This document shows, piece after piece, positions 1-8,243 of a stretch of DNA of 51,651 nt. Each line of letters opens with the position of its first letter. Within the stretch, counting starts at the first letter, position 1. The translations under genes were made by a program, and so were the position numbers. Source of the DNA: Spirochaetaceae bacterium (GTDB lineage: Bacteria; Spirochaetota; Spirochaetia; SZUA-6; Bin103); NCBI GenBank assembly GCA_028818385.1, contig JAPPNY010000134.1:347-51997 (forward strand), read 5' to 3'. The notes below the pieces were generated by a model, which saw only the letters and a list, made by a program, of their open reading frames with translations, was not told the origin of the DNA and searched no databases.

Positions 1-935
1 TGGCGATGGTGCCTGCGGGCGAGCCCGCGGTACCTGGGACGCCGATGGGCGTTGGAGCTGACGGGACGCCTGACCAGGGCACGGAGATGGAGCCGATGGC
101 ACCGGCGCATCCGGTGACGCTGGCGATGGTGCCTGCGGGCGAGCCCGCGGTACCTGGGACGCCGATGGGCGTTGGGGCCGATGGGACGCCTGATCAGGGC
201 ACGGAGATGGAGCCGATGGCGCCGGGTCATCCCGTGATGGTCGCGGGGATGATCGGCGTACCGGGCGAGATCGGAGTGCCGACCGGTGTCGGAGCCGACG
301 GGACGGCGATGCAGGCAGCGTACGCGGTGCCGATGGCGCCGGATCAACCCGTGATGGTCGCGGGGTCGATCGGCGTACCGGGCGAGATCGGAGTGCCGAC
401 CGGTGTCGGAGCCGACGGGACGGCGATGCAGGCAGCGTACGCGGTGCCGATGGCGCCGGATCAACCCGTGATGGTCGCGGGGTCGATCGGCGTACCGGGC
501 GAGATCGGAGTGCCGGCCGGTGTCGGAGCCGACGGGACGGCGATGCAGGCAGCGTCCGTAGCGCCGGCGCGTCCGGGTCATCCCGTGATGGTCGCGGGGG
601 CGGTCGGTGTGCCGGGCGAGATCGGAGTGCCGGTGGGCGTGGGAGCCGACGGGACGGCGATGCAGGCAGCGTCCGTAGCGCCGGCGCGTCCGGGTCATCC
701 CGTGATGGTCGCGGGGGCGGTCGGTGTGCCGGGCGAGATCGGAGTGCCGGTGGGCGTGGGAGCCGACGGGACGGCGATGCAGACAGCGTCCGTAGCGCCG
801 GTGCGCCCGGGGCATCCGGCGATGGGCGCCGTCGCCGCGAGCGTGCCCGGCGGGATCGGTGTTCCGCTTGGGGCCGGCACCGGCGAATCACCGCAGCTCG
901 GCGCGCAGATGGAGCCGCCTCGACCGGCGCATCCG
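1..935 (+). repeat. Tandem 117-120 bp coding repeats
   Basis: The first unit (3-122) recurs at 123 with a 120-bp period. Then the unit beginning gtgatggtcgcggg recurs at 234, 351, 468, 585 and 702, exactly 117 bp apart, with a degenerate copy at about 819. Units at 351/468 and at 585/702 are nearly identical at the base level. All unit lengths are multiples of three, so copy number can change without breaking the reading frame. Degenerate copies continue to roughly 1075. Confidence 0.9.
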
Positions 936-2327
936 GAGGCGCCGGCAGCGTCGCTGATGGCCGCGCTGGCCGAACCGGCAGCACCCTTGGGCGCCGACGG
1001 AGCGGACGCGGTGCGTGACCGCGCTGGAGTCGAGCCGCCGATGGCGCCACCGCATCCGGCGATGGACTGGTCGGTGCCCGCGGTGGCGGCGCAACCGGCG
1101 CCTGCGGGCGCGGCGGGACCGTCGGTCATCACGGGTCCGACCGACGCCGACTTCGATCGGGTGCGCGTGCTCATCGCGCGTGCCGAAGAGGTCGACGCCG
1201 ACTTCTACGACCCGCAGAACCTGAACGCGGCCCGCGACGCCCTGGCCCTTGCCGAACGCATTCGCGCGTCCGATCCGGTCGGATCGCACGTGGCGCTGGC
1301 GGTGGCCGAAGCGCGGGCGACGGCAGCGTTCGAGAACGCGGTGCGGCTGACCGCGGAGCGGCTTCGCAAGCTGCTGGCGCAACGCCTCGAGGAGTTGCGG
1401 GAGATTCAGGCGGATCTCTGGGTGCCGGTTTCCTTCCAGGAGATGGTCGACGCCGTGCAGCGCGTCGAAGAGCTTTTCGCAGCGGGCGACCTGTTCGGCG
1501 CGTACGAGCTGGCGCTGGCGACCGCGGACGACATGCTCGCGTTGCGCGATTCGCTGCTCGATCGGCTCGAGCTGTTGTACGGCGCACGGGCGGAGACTGA
1601 GCGCTGCCTTGCGGCGGCCCAGAACCTGGACACGAGCACCTGGACCGCATCCAGGCTTGCGGAGTTGCAGTCGCTGTACGATCAGCTCAACGCGCTCTAC
1701 CTGGTTGGTCTTGAAGCCATGCAGAGCTACCGGCTGGCCGACGCGGAAGAGGCGTTCGGCGCCGCGGTAGAGGTGTGCCGCAGGCTGATGGCGGTGGCCG
1801 ACGACGCCTACATGGACCTGAGGGACCGGGCCGCCGCGCTGATGAAGGCGGTGATGGAGGAGATCGAGGAAGCGTCGGAGCTGCACGTGATCACCGAAAC
1901 TGGCGACGTGATCAGGCCGCAGCCGTGGAACGGCCAGGGGGTGCTGGACCAGCTCCGCGCCGGCGGCGCGCAACGCGACGCGCTCCTCGACGGAATCGGT
2001 CGCGAGGGCCAGAACGACCTGCAAACGGCGCAGGGGCTCTGGATGGAAGGGGTGGTCGAGTTCGACGACGAGAAGTACGGACAGGCCATCAGCCTCTTCG
2101 AGGACGCGCGACGCTACCTGGAGCGCTACAAGTTCTACGTGGTGCTCGGCATCCATACCGTGCGGTTGATACCGGACCGGCGCGAGAGCCTGTGGCGCAT
2201 CGCGGAGTACCCGCAGTGGTACGGCGATCCTTTCCTGTGGCCGAGGATCTGGCGGCGCAACCGTGACCTGATCCAGAACCCCGACCTGATCTACCCGGGC
2301 TGGCAGTTGATCATCCCGGCCATCTGA
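3..2327 (+). CDS. Repeat-rich protein with C-terminal LysM domain (5' end outside window)
   Basis: The frame is open to the left edge and the window starts inside a repeat unit, so the true start is probably upstream. The first ~350 visible residues are Gly/Pro/Ala/Val-rich tandem repeats built on GVPxGVGADGT-like motifs. A long helical, TPR-like region follows (about residues 375-700, many Ala/Leu/Glu heptad-like stretches). The last ~50 residues (ESLWRIAEYP...YPGWQLIIPAI) match a LysM domain, which binds peptidoglycan or chitin-type glycans. A cell-envelope location is therefore likely, but the N-terminus that would carry an export signal is not visible. The partner and exact role are unknown. 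It lies 5' of aroDE on the same strand. Confidence 0.75.
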   Translation, partial: AMVPAGEPAVPGTPMGVGADGTPDQGTEMEPMAPAHPVTLAMVPAGEPAVPGTPMGVGADGTPDQGTEMEPMAPGHPVMVAGMIGVPGEIGVPTGVGADGTAMQAAYAVPMAPDQPVMVAGSIGVPGEIGVPTGVGADGTAMQAAYAVPMAPDQPVMVAGSIGVPGEIGVPAGVGADGTAMQAASVAPARPGHPVMVAGAVGVPGEIGVPVGVGADGTAMQAASVAPARPGHPVMVAGAVGVPGEIGVPVGVGADGTAMQTASVAPVRPGHPAMGAVAASVPGGIGVPLGAGTGESPQLGAQMEPPRPAHPEAPAASLMAALAEPAAPLGADGADAVRDRAGVEPPMAPPHPAMDWSVPAVAAQPAPAGAAGPSVITGPTDADFDRVRVLIARAEEVDADFYDPQNLNAARDALALAERIRASDPVGSHVALAVAEARATAAFENAVRLTAERLRKLLAQRLEELREIQADLWVPVSFQEMVDAVQRVEELFAAGDLFGAYELALATADDMLALRDSLLDRLELLYGARAETERCLAAAQNLDTSTWTASRLAELQSLYDQLNALYLVGLEAMQSYRLADAEEAFGAAVEVCRRLMAVADDAYMDLRDRAAALMKAVMEEIEEASELHVITETGDVIRPQPWNGQGVLDQLRAGGAQRDALLDGIGREGQNDLQTAQGLWMEGVVEFDDEKYGQAISLFEDARRYLERYKFYVVLGIHTVRLIPDRRESLWRIAEYPQWYGDPFLWPRIWRRNRDLIQNPDLIYPGWQLIIPAI

Positions 2328-2374
2328 GCCACGGAGGGGTTGCCAGGCTCTGCCTGGCACTGACAGAGCCCACG

Positions 2375-3829
2375 TTGGCGCGCGCGGCCGAATTGGCGCG
2401 CGCCAACGCGGCGCGCATCGACCTTGTCGAGTTGCGGGCCGACTTCCTGGACGACGGGGAGTTGGCCCGGCTCTCCCGGTTCCCGGACATGGTCGGGATG
2501 CCGGCCATCCTCACCATCCGGCGAACCGTCGAAGGCGGCAGGTTCCCCGCGGACGAACGATCACGCCGCCGCCTGATCGGTGCCGCCGCCGGCGCGTACC
2601 GTTACGTTGACCTGGAGTCCGATGTGGACCGCTCGTTCGATGAGCTGGTACCGGCCGGCACCAGGGTGATCCGGTCGCTGCACGACACCACCGGCGTTCC
2701 GGACCGGATCGAACGGGTGATGCGCGACCTTCCCCGCACGGGGAGAGAGATCGCCAAGGCGGCCGTGACGCCGCGCACGGGCAGCGAGATGGTGGACCTG
2801 TTCGAGTGCGCCCGGCGGTTGGGAGCACCGTCCCCGGACACTCCTGAACGTATCCTGCTGGGCATGGGACGGTTCGGGCTCCCTACCCGGATTCTGGCGG
2901 CCCACCTGGGCAACTTCCTCACGTTCTGTTCGCGTGCAGGACGCTCCGCGGCTCCCGGCCACCTCGACCCGGAGACCATGATCGAGCTCTACCGGTTTCC
3001 CTCCATCCATGCGGGCACGCGCATCCTGGGAGTGATCGGCACGCCGCTGTCACATTCGCGTTCGCCGCACATCCACAACCCGGCGCTCGCCGCGTCGGGG
3101 ATCGACGCCGTCTACGTGCCGATCGAGCTGGACGATCTGTCGGAGCTGGAGCGCCTGGCGCGGCTCCTGCCGCTTGACGGCTGTTCGGTGACCATTCCGC
3201 ACAAGGGCGATGCCGCCCGCGTGTCGGACGCCGCGCCGATGGTGCGGCGGGTGGGCGCGTGCAACACGCTGGTGCGAACCCGCACGGGGTGGCGCGGCGA
3301 TAACACCGACGTCCACGGCTTCCTGGCGCCGCTCCGCGAACGGTCGATCGTTCCCCGTCGCGCGACCGTGATCGGCGCCGGCGGGGCGGCACGGGCAGTC
3401 GCGTTCGCGCTGCGTTCGCTCGGTACCGAGGTGTTGATTCTCAACCGGACCGAGCAGCGCGCGCAGTCCCTGGCGCGAGACTGCGGCGGGACGGCAGGCG
3501 CTCTGGATGCCGCGGGGCTGGCGCGGGTGTCCGGGCACAGCGAGTTGATCGTCCAGACCACGAGCGTGGGGCTGCCCGACAATCCCGGCGATCCGCTGGC
3601 GGCGTACTCATTTCGTGGACATGAGCTGGTCTATGACTTGGTCTACGGCGAGGGGCTGACGCCGATACTCGGGCGAGCTCGTGAGGCGGGATGCGCGGTC
3701 ATCGACGGCGGCCGGATGCTGGCCGAGCAGGCGTACGAGCAGTTTCGCCTGTTCACCGGCCGTGCGTTTCCCGACAGTGCGAAGCTTCCGGCGGAGCCCT
3801 CCGCGAGCGCGGCGACCCGCGACCGCTGA
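2375..3829 (+). CDS. aroDE: Fused 3-dehydroquinate dehydratase (type I) / shikimate dehydrogenase
   Basis: It catalyses steps 3 and 4 of the shikimate pathway in the cytoplasm. The N-terminal ~215 residues are a type I dehydroquinase: ELRADF strand, the His in IRSLHDTT and the Schiff-base Lys in EIAKAAVTP. The rest is AroE: IGTPLSHSRSP substrate loop, catalytic Lys in TIPHKGDA, Asp in NTDVHGF and the nucleotide-binding GAGGAARA. The start is uncertain. The TTG at 2375 is the first usual start codon, but the conserved first strand (RLCLALTEPT) is encoded just upstream in the same frame from about 2345, where only CTG codons (2354, 2360) could serve. A GGAGGGG tract lies at 2333-2339. coaE follows after 17 bases. 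Confidence 0.93.
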   Translation: MARAAELARANAARIDLVELRADFLDDGELARLSRFPDMVGMPAILTIRRTVEGGRFPADERSRRRLIGAAAGAYRYVDLESDVDRSFDELVPAGTRVIRSLHDTTGVPDRIERVMRDLPRTGREIAKAAVTPRTGSEMVDLFECARRLGAPSPDTPERILLGMGRFGLPTRILAAHLGNFLTFCSRAGRSAAPGHLDPETMIELYRFPSIHAGTRILGVIGTPLSHSRSPHIHNPALAASGIDAVYVPIELDDLSELERLARLLPLDGCSVTIPHKGDAARVSDAAPMVRRVGACNTLVRTRTGWRGDNTDVHGFLAPLRERSIVPRRATVIGAGGAARAVAFALRSLGTEVLILNRTEQRAQSLARDCGGTAGALDAAGLARVSGHSELIVQTTSVGLPDNPGDPLAAYSFRGHELVYDLVYGEGLTPILGRAREAGCAVIDGGRMLAEQAYEQFRLFTGRAFPDSAKLPAEPSASAATRDR

Positions 3830-3846
3830 CCGGCCGGTCGTTCCCG

Positions 3847-4425
3847 ATGGTGGTAGGAGTCGCCGGCAAGCTCGGCTCCGGCAAGAGTTCCGTCGCGGGC
3901 TTGCTTGCGGATGCCGGCTGGCGCGTGATCGACGTCGACCGGTTGGGACACCGGGCGCTGGTCACGGAACGCGACCGCATCGTCGACGTGTTTGGCCGGG
4001 GCGTCCTGGATTCCGAGGGACGGATCGATCGCCGGCGCCTGGGGCCGCTGGTGTTCGCCAACGCGGATGCCAGGCGCCGCCTGGACGTGATCGTCCATCC
4101 CGTGATGGTGCGCAGCGTGAAGACCCTGGTGGAGGCCGATCCGAGCCGAACCGCCATCGACGCGGCACTGTTGAATCCCATGAGGCTCGACGCGCTCTGC
4201 GATCTCGTGCTGTGGGTGCACGCTCCGGTGCTGCTCCGCCTGTACCGCGCGCTGGTGGTCGACCGGAAACCGAGGGCCACCGTGTTCGGGGCCATGTGGG
4301 CCCAGCGCGGCCGGCGGCTCAAGCGTCCCGTGGGGGGCGTCGATACACGTAGTGTCTCGCGTCGCACCATCTACAACGGGGCGACGCGAGGGATACTCCG
4401 GCGCCAGATCGAGTTCATCCTCTAG
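3847..4425 (+). CDS. coaE: Dephospho-CoA kinase
   Basis: It performs the last step of coenzyme A synthesis, ATP-dependent phosphorylation of the 3'-hydroxyl of dephospho-CoA. The predicted 192 residues fit the family's ~200. A P-loop GKLGSGKSS stands at the N-terminus, followed by the VIDVDRLGH motif and the VIVHPVM segment. I chose the ATG at 3847 because the protein then starts directly with the first strand (VVGVAGKLG). The frame is open further upstream but would overlap aroDE. It sits between aroDE and the SPOR gene, all on the plus strand, so co-transcription is likely. Confidence 0.9.
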   Translation: MVVGVAGKLGSGKSSVAGLLADAGWRVIDVDRLGHRALVTERDRIVDVFGRGVLDSEGRIDRRRLGPLVFANADARRRLDVIVHPVMVRSVKTLVEADPSRTAIDAALLNPMRLDALCDLVLWVHAPVLLRLYRALVVDRKPRATVFGAMWAQRGRRLKRPVGGVDTRSVSRRTIYNGATRGILRRQIEFIL

Positions 4426-4449
4426 CGTCGGCGACGATGGAGGCAACGC

Positions 4450-5124
4450 ATGAACAGGCAAGCGGCTGATACACAACGGATTCTCTGGGCGGTCGTGGCT
4501 GTCAGCCTTCTGGTCATCATCGTGCTGGCTGGGGGACTCTACTTCCTCCGGCCGCGCGGCGCGGAGGCGACCGAAGTCGCGGTGACCGAACCCGACGAGT
4601 CCGCGTTCGATCCGTTCGAGTACGTACGAAGCGACCAGGAGACCCCGGGACTGCAGGAGACGACGGAGTCCCCCCGGCAGGTAACGCTGGTGGTGGGCGA
4701 CGTCCAGTCGCAGGCATCGAGCGAGTCACCGATGACAGGCCCGGCTTCAACGCCGCAGACCTCGCAGACTGCGCCGACTCCCGCCGTGGTGACCCCGGCA
4801 ACGGTGACGCAGTCGCCGGCGTCCGTCTCTCGAGCCCCCGTCCCGGCAGCGCCTCCCGCCGCACCCGCGCCGCGGGCAACCGGCGACTTCCAATACTGGA
4901 TTCAGGTCGGCTCGTTTTCCTCCCGATCACGAGCCGACGACCTGCACAACCTGTTGGCCGACCTGGGTTATGCCGGACGCATCACCGCCCACGACTCCGA
5001 CGGCGTCACCATGCACCGGGTGCGGATCGGCCCGATAGGATCTCGTCCGGAAGCCGACCTGATGCTTGGAAAGCTGCGGACCACCAACGAGATGGACGGC
5101 TGGATCGCGCAGGTGAGAGGTTAG
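4450..5124 (+). CDS. Membrane-anchored SPOR-domain protein
   Basis: The 224-residue protein has one N-terminal membrane helix (about residues 12-33), a long Pro/Ala/Thr-rich linker (about 45-140) and a C-terminal SPOR domain starting at FQYWIQVGSFSSR (about 147-223). SPOR domains bind denuded peptidoglycan glycan strands, and this architecture is that of FtsN-like division or wall-remodelling proteins. The domain is expected in the periplasm with a short cytoplasmic N-terminus. It begins 24 bases after coaE. Assigning it specifically to FtsN would be guesswork. Confidence 0.85.
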   Translation: MNRQAADTQRILWAVVAVSLLVIIVLAGGLYFLRPRGAEATEVAVTEPDESAFDPFEYVRSDQETPGLQETTESPRQVTLVVGDVQSQASSESPMTGPASTPQTSQTAPTPAVVTPATVTQSPASVSRAPVPAAPPAAPAPRATGDFQYWIQVGSFSSRSRADDLHNLLADLGYAGRITAHDSDGVTMHRVRIGPIGSRPEADLMLGKLRTTNEMDGWIAQVRG

Positions 5125-5224
5125 GCGGCCTGGCAAGCGTGCCGCACCGGCGTCCAGGCCCGGCGCAAGCATCGGATGAGAACGGATTTGCCAATCCGGA
5201 TGGCGGCGGCTATGGTGTATCGAT

Positions 5225-5734
5225 ATGGCGCTGCTGCCGGTGATCGCGGAACGGCGTAGCTGTCTGCGCTTCGACGGGCGGGTTGTCGCCACCGCCAAGC
5301 TCGACCAGATCATCGAAGCGGGGCGTCGGGCGCCTTCGGCGAAGAACCGGCAGGAGTGGCGCTTCATCGTCATACGCAAGCCCGACCTCCGCGACAAGGT
5401 CGCGGCGGCGGCGTTCCGTGAGCAGAACGTGGGCACGGCCCCCGTGGTGATCGCCGCGTGCACGACGAACATCGACTACATGATGCCCAACGGGCAGTAC
5501 TCGCACCCGATCGATCTGGCGGTAGCCGCCACGTTCATGGCGCTTCAGGCAGAGGAAGAAGGCCTGCAGAGCTGTTTCATCACGACGTTCGACGAGCAGG
5601 AGGTCAAGGACCTGCTGAGCGTGCCGCATCGCATGCGGGTGGTGCTGTTGCTGGTGCTGGGCTACGCGGCGGAAGAGACGCCGCGGCAGCCTCGCAAACC
5701 GCTCCAGCAGATCGTCTCCTACGACCACTGGTGA
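5225..5734 (+). CDS. Nitroreductase-family FMN oxidoreductase
   Basis: The 169-residue protein has the nitroreductase fold signature at the N-terminus (ERRSCLRFDG...IIEAGRRAPSAKNRQEWRFIVI), where R-R-S and the APSAKNRQ loop contact FMN. The C-terminal half has the usual helix (LAVAATFMALQAEEEGL). Such enzymes use NAD(P)H to reduce nitroaromatics, quinones or flavins; the substrate cannot be told. It follows a 100-base gap after the SPOR gene in which I see no feature. hisZ starts 40 bases downstream, but a functional link to histidine synthesis is not indicated. Confidence 0.85.
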   Translation: MALLPVIAERRSCLRFDGRVVATAKLDQIIEAGRRAPSAKNRQEWRFIVIRKPDLRDKVAAAAFREQNVGTAPVVIAACTTNIDYMMPNGQYSHPIDLAVAATFMALQAEEEGLQSCFITTFDEQEVKDLLSVPHRMRVVLLLVLGYAAEETPRQPRKPLQQIVSYDHW

Positions 5735-5774
5735 GAATCGGGCTCCACGCCAGCTCCGTTCCCACGCCGATGGC

Positions 5775-6851
5775 ATGAGCGCCTACCTGCAGGCGCCGCG
5801 CGCGGGCGGCGGACTGCCATTCGGACGGGCCACCGCCCGCCGCCGGCTGCGCGAGGGGCTGCTCGATCTGTTCGCCCTGTGGGGATACCGGCTCGTGGAG
5901 ACGCCGGTGTTCGACTATTTCGAAGCGTTCCGGCCCGTGCTCGACCCCGAGATGCTGGAGCGGGTATACCGGCTGATCGATCGCGACGGGGAGTTGTTGC
6001 TGGTCCGCTCCGACGTCACGCTGTTCGCGGCCCGACTGGCGGCACGCACCGTGCCCCGCGCCGAGTTGCCGCTGCGGCTGTGCTACGCGGATTCCGTCGT
6101 CCGGCACGAGGATGCCGAGAGCATCTCCCACAACGAGTCGTATCAGGTGGGCGCCGAGCTGATCGGCCGCTCCGGGGTGGACGCCGACACCGAGATCATC
6201 GCGCTGTGCCTGCGTGCGTTGGAGCACGCCGGCGTCCGCGGCGTGGCGTTGCATGTCGGATCGCGCGCCGTGTTCGACGGCTGCTACGCACAGGTGCCTG
6301 AAGACGATCTCGTCGAGCTTCGCGGAGCGATCCGCGACCGGGAGTGGGCCGCGGTACGGAAGCGTTCGTCCGCGGCCGGCGTGGCACATGCGGACGCGCT
6401 CGCGGAGCTGTTCGCGATGATCGGCGACGTCCGGGAGCTCGAGGAACGGGTCGCCGAGCTCGGAGACCTCCTGCCGGACGCCGCACGCAAGGCGGTCGCC
6501 CACCTGGTGGCGGTGGCCGATGCGCTCGGCACGCTGGATCTGCCCCCCGTCCGACTGGATCTTTCGGAGCTGGGCGCCCAGTCCTACTACTCCGGGATCG
6601 TCATGTCGGCCTACGTCGTCGGCGCGGGCGGCCCGGTCGCCGTCGGTGGCCGCTACGACGGTCTGCTCGGGCGATTCGGGGGCGAGTGTCCATCGACCGG
6701 GTTTGCGCTGCTGCTCGGACGCGTGGAGCGGCACGCGCGCCGCGTCGAGGTCACGGCCGAGGAGCCCGTGGACCTGAGCGGCAGCCCGTTCACGGCCACC
6801 TACCGGCGGGCCGAGGCGTTGCGCGCGCGTGGACGCTCCGCGATCCAGTAG
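5775..6851 (+). CDS. hisZ: ATP phosphoribosyltransferase regulatory subunit
   Basis: HisZ is a histidyl-tRNA synthetase paralogue without aminoacylation activity. It forms a hetero-octamer with short-form HisG and gives it histidine feedback sensitivity. The 358 residues show class II synthetase-like core motifs (the LVETPVFDYFE, LVRSDVTLFAARLAA and GGRYDGLLGRFG segments) but no anticodon-binding domain. It is immediately followed by hisG (4 bases between stop and start), as expected for partners made together. The ATG at 5775 gives the usual N-terminal lead-in to the core. Confidence 0.9.
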   Translation: MSAYLQAPRAGGGLPFGRATARRRLREGLLDLFALWGYRLVETPVFDYFEAFRPVLDPEMLERVYRLIDRDGELLLVRSDVTLFAARLAARTVPRAELPLRLCYADSVVRHEDAESISHNESYQVGAELIGRSGVDADTEIIALCLRALEHAGVRGVALHVGSRAVFDGCYAQVPEDDLVELRGAIRDREWAAVRKRSSAAGVAHADALAELFAMIGDVRELEERVAELGDLLPDAARKAVAHLVAVADALGTLDLPPVRLDLSELGAQSYYSGIVMSAYVVGAGGPVAVGGRYDGLLGRFGGECPSTGFALLLGRVERHARRVEVTAEEPVDLSGSPFTATYRRAEALRARGRSAIQ

Positions 6852-6855
6852 GGCC

Positions 6856-7500
6856 ATGCCGGACGCCAATGGCGAGCCCGCGCTGAGCATCGCCCTGCCG
6901 AAGACCGACCGGCTGCTGGCGGCGATTCTGGAACGTTTCAAGGCGGTGGGCCACGAGCTGGCGTTCGGCCCGCGCGAGCTGATGGCCGAGGACAAGAGCG
7001 GACGAATGCGGGCGATGCTGGTGCGCAACCATGACCTGCCCATCTACGTCGATCACGGGATCGCCGGCTTGGGGATCTGCGGCAGCGACGTGATCGGCGA
7101 GGCGGACGGCCGTTTCCTGCGCCTGCACCGCTTCGACTTTCGTGGCGGCATGTTCTGCCTGGCCGCCGCGCGCGGCAGCACGCTGGAGCGGATCCTCGCC
7201 GACGGCAGCGAGTTGACGATCGCCACCTCGTATCCGCGGTTCGCCCGCGGGTACTTCAGCCGCCGGGGGGTACCCACGCAGATCATCCGGCTGACCGGGT
7301 CGGTGGAGTTGGCGCCCGTCCTGGGGTTGGCTCCCTGCATCGTCGACATCGTCGAGACCGGGGCCACGCTGGCGGCCCAGGGGCTGGAGGTCATCGAGCG
7401 GATGGAGCCGACGGCGGTCTACTTGATCGCCAACCCCGCCTACTATAAGTTGCGGTTTCGCGCGGTCGACCGGCTGGTGAGCCGGCTGGCCGCGCGCTGA
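6856..7500 (+). CDS. hisG: ATP phosphoribosyltransferase, short form
   Basis: It catalyses the committed step of histidine synthesis (ATP + PRPP to phosphoribosyl-ATP). The 214 residues match the short HisG-S form that lacks the C-terminal regulatory domain and depends on HisZ. The core motifs are present: IALPKTDRL near the start, GLGICGSDVI, and the PRPP loop CIVDIVETGATLA. I chose the ATG at 6856, four bases past the hisZ stop. Upstream in-frame starts would overlap hisZ. hisB follows four bases after the stop. Confidence 0.93.
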   Translation: MPDANGEPALSIALPKTDRLLAAILERFKAVGHELAFGPRELMAEDKSGRMRAMLVRNHDLPIYVDHGIAGLGICGSDVIGEADGRFLRLHRFDFRGGMFCLAAARGSTLERILADGSELTIATSYPRFARGYFSRRGVPTQIIRLTGSVELAPVLGLAPCIVDIVETGATLAAQGLEVIERMEPTAVYLIANPAYYKLRFRAVDRLVSRLAAR

Positions 7501-7504
7501 TCCG

Positions 7505-8110
7505 ATGGCCGCCCGGCAGTACTCCTGCGAACGCAGCACCAGGGAGACGGAGGTGGCGGTGCGCCTGGACCTGGACCCCACGGATGCGGGGAGCGTCCCG
7601 GTGGTCGAGGTGTCCACCGGGGTGCCGTTCTTCGATCACATGCTGCACGCGATGGGGTTTCACGGCGGCCTGGGCCTGCAGATCACGGCGTCCGGAGACC
7701 TGGAGGTGGATGCCCACCACGTCGTGGAGGATGTGGGCATCGTGCTGGGCGAATGCCTGTTCCAGGCGATGGATCAGGGCACGCCGCTCACCCGCTTCGG
7801 GCACGCGGTGGTGCCGATGGACGATGCCCTGGCGGAGGTGACCGTCGATGCCGGCGGCCGCTCCCACTGCCGGTTCGACGCGGCGTTTCCTCAGGAACGA
7901 GCGGGTGACTTCGATGTCTGGCTGCTGCGCGAGTTCTTCACGGCCCTGGCCGGGCGGGCGCGCATCAACGTCCATGCCGGGGCCAGGTACGGCGACAACT
8001 CCCACCACATGGCCGAAGCGCTCTGCAAGGCGCTGGGCCGCGCCCTGGGCCAGGCATTCCGGACGGCTCCTGGACGGGAGCCGCGCTCCACCAAGGGCCG
8101 GGTCGTCTAG
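7505..8110 (+). CDS. hisB: Imidazoleglycerol-phosphate dehydratase
   Basis: It carries out the sixth step of histidine synthesis, dehydrating imidazoleglycerol phosphate to imidazole-acetol phosphate in the cytoplasm. The 201-residue protein is the monofunctional form, with no histidinol phosphatase domain. Both metal-binding repeats are visible: FFDHMLHAMG with HHVVEDVGIVLGE, and the second half's DNSHHMAEALCKALG. It is the last gene of hisZ-hisG-hisB. Its TAG stop lies at the first bases of the inverted-repeat element described separately. Confidence 0.94.
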   Translation: MAARQYSCERSTRETEVAVRLDLDPTDAGSVPVVEVSTGVPFFDHMLHAMGFHGGLGLQITASGDLEVDAHHVVEDVGIVLGECLFQAMDQGTPLTRFGHAVVPMDDALAEVTVDAGGRSHCRFDAAFPQERAGDFDVWLLREFFTALAGRARINVHAGARYGDNSHHMAEALCKALGRALGQAFRTAPGREPRSTKGRVV

Positions 8111-8243
8111 TACCCCATCAAACTGTAGTTTGCGGGTGCGTGCTACGGGAACTCGGCCTTGTGCGCGCTGTTCCAGCGCGCTTGAAGCCCGTGTAGCGAC
8201 CTGTGTCACCCGTCGACATCAGTTTGATGGGGTACTACTAGAC
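8105..8243. repeat. Nested inverted-repeat element between hisB and alaS (possible MITE or bidirectional terminator)
   Basis: An 18-bp perfect inverted repeat, tagtaccccatcaaactg at 8108-8125 and its complement at 8220-8237, bounds the element. Inside lie further matched arms in nested order: CGGGTG (8133-8138) with CACCCG (8207-8212); GCTACGGG (8142-8149) with CCCGTGTAGC (8188-8197, two-base bulge); and GCGCGCTG (8163-8170) with CAGCGCGC (8174-8181) around a 3-base loop. The whole could fold as one long hairpin. The arms supply the TAG stops of both flanking genes. No protein is encoded inside and I see no clear target-site duplication. Confidence 0.8.

Noticed and set aside
3..935. Regular repeats that might be a CRISPR array
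   Set aside because: The units are 117-120 bp, adjacent without spacers, and in an open reading frame; they are coding tandem repeats.
2341..2359. Perfect 8-bp hairpin as a terminator of the LysM gene
   Set aside because: No T-tract follows, and the hairpin lies within the likely aroDE coding sequence; it is more relevant to aroDE initiation.
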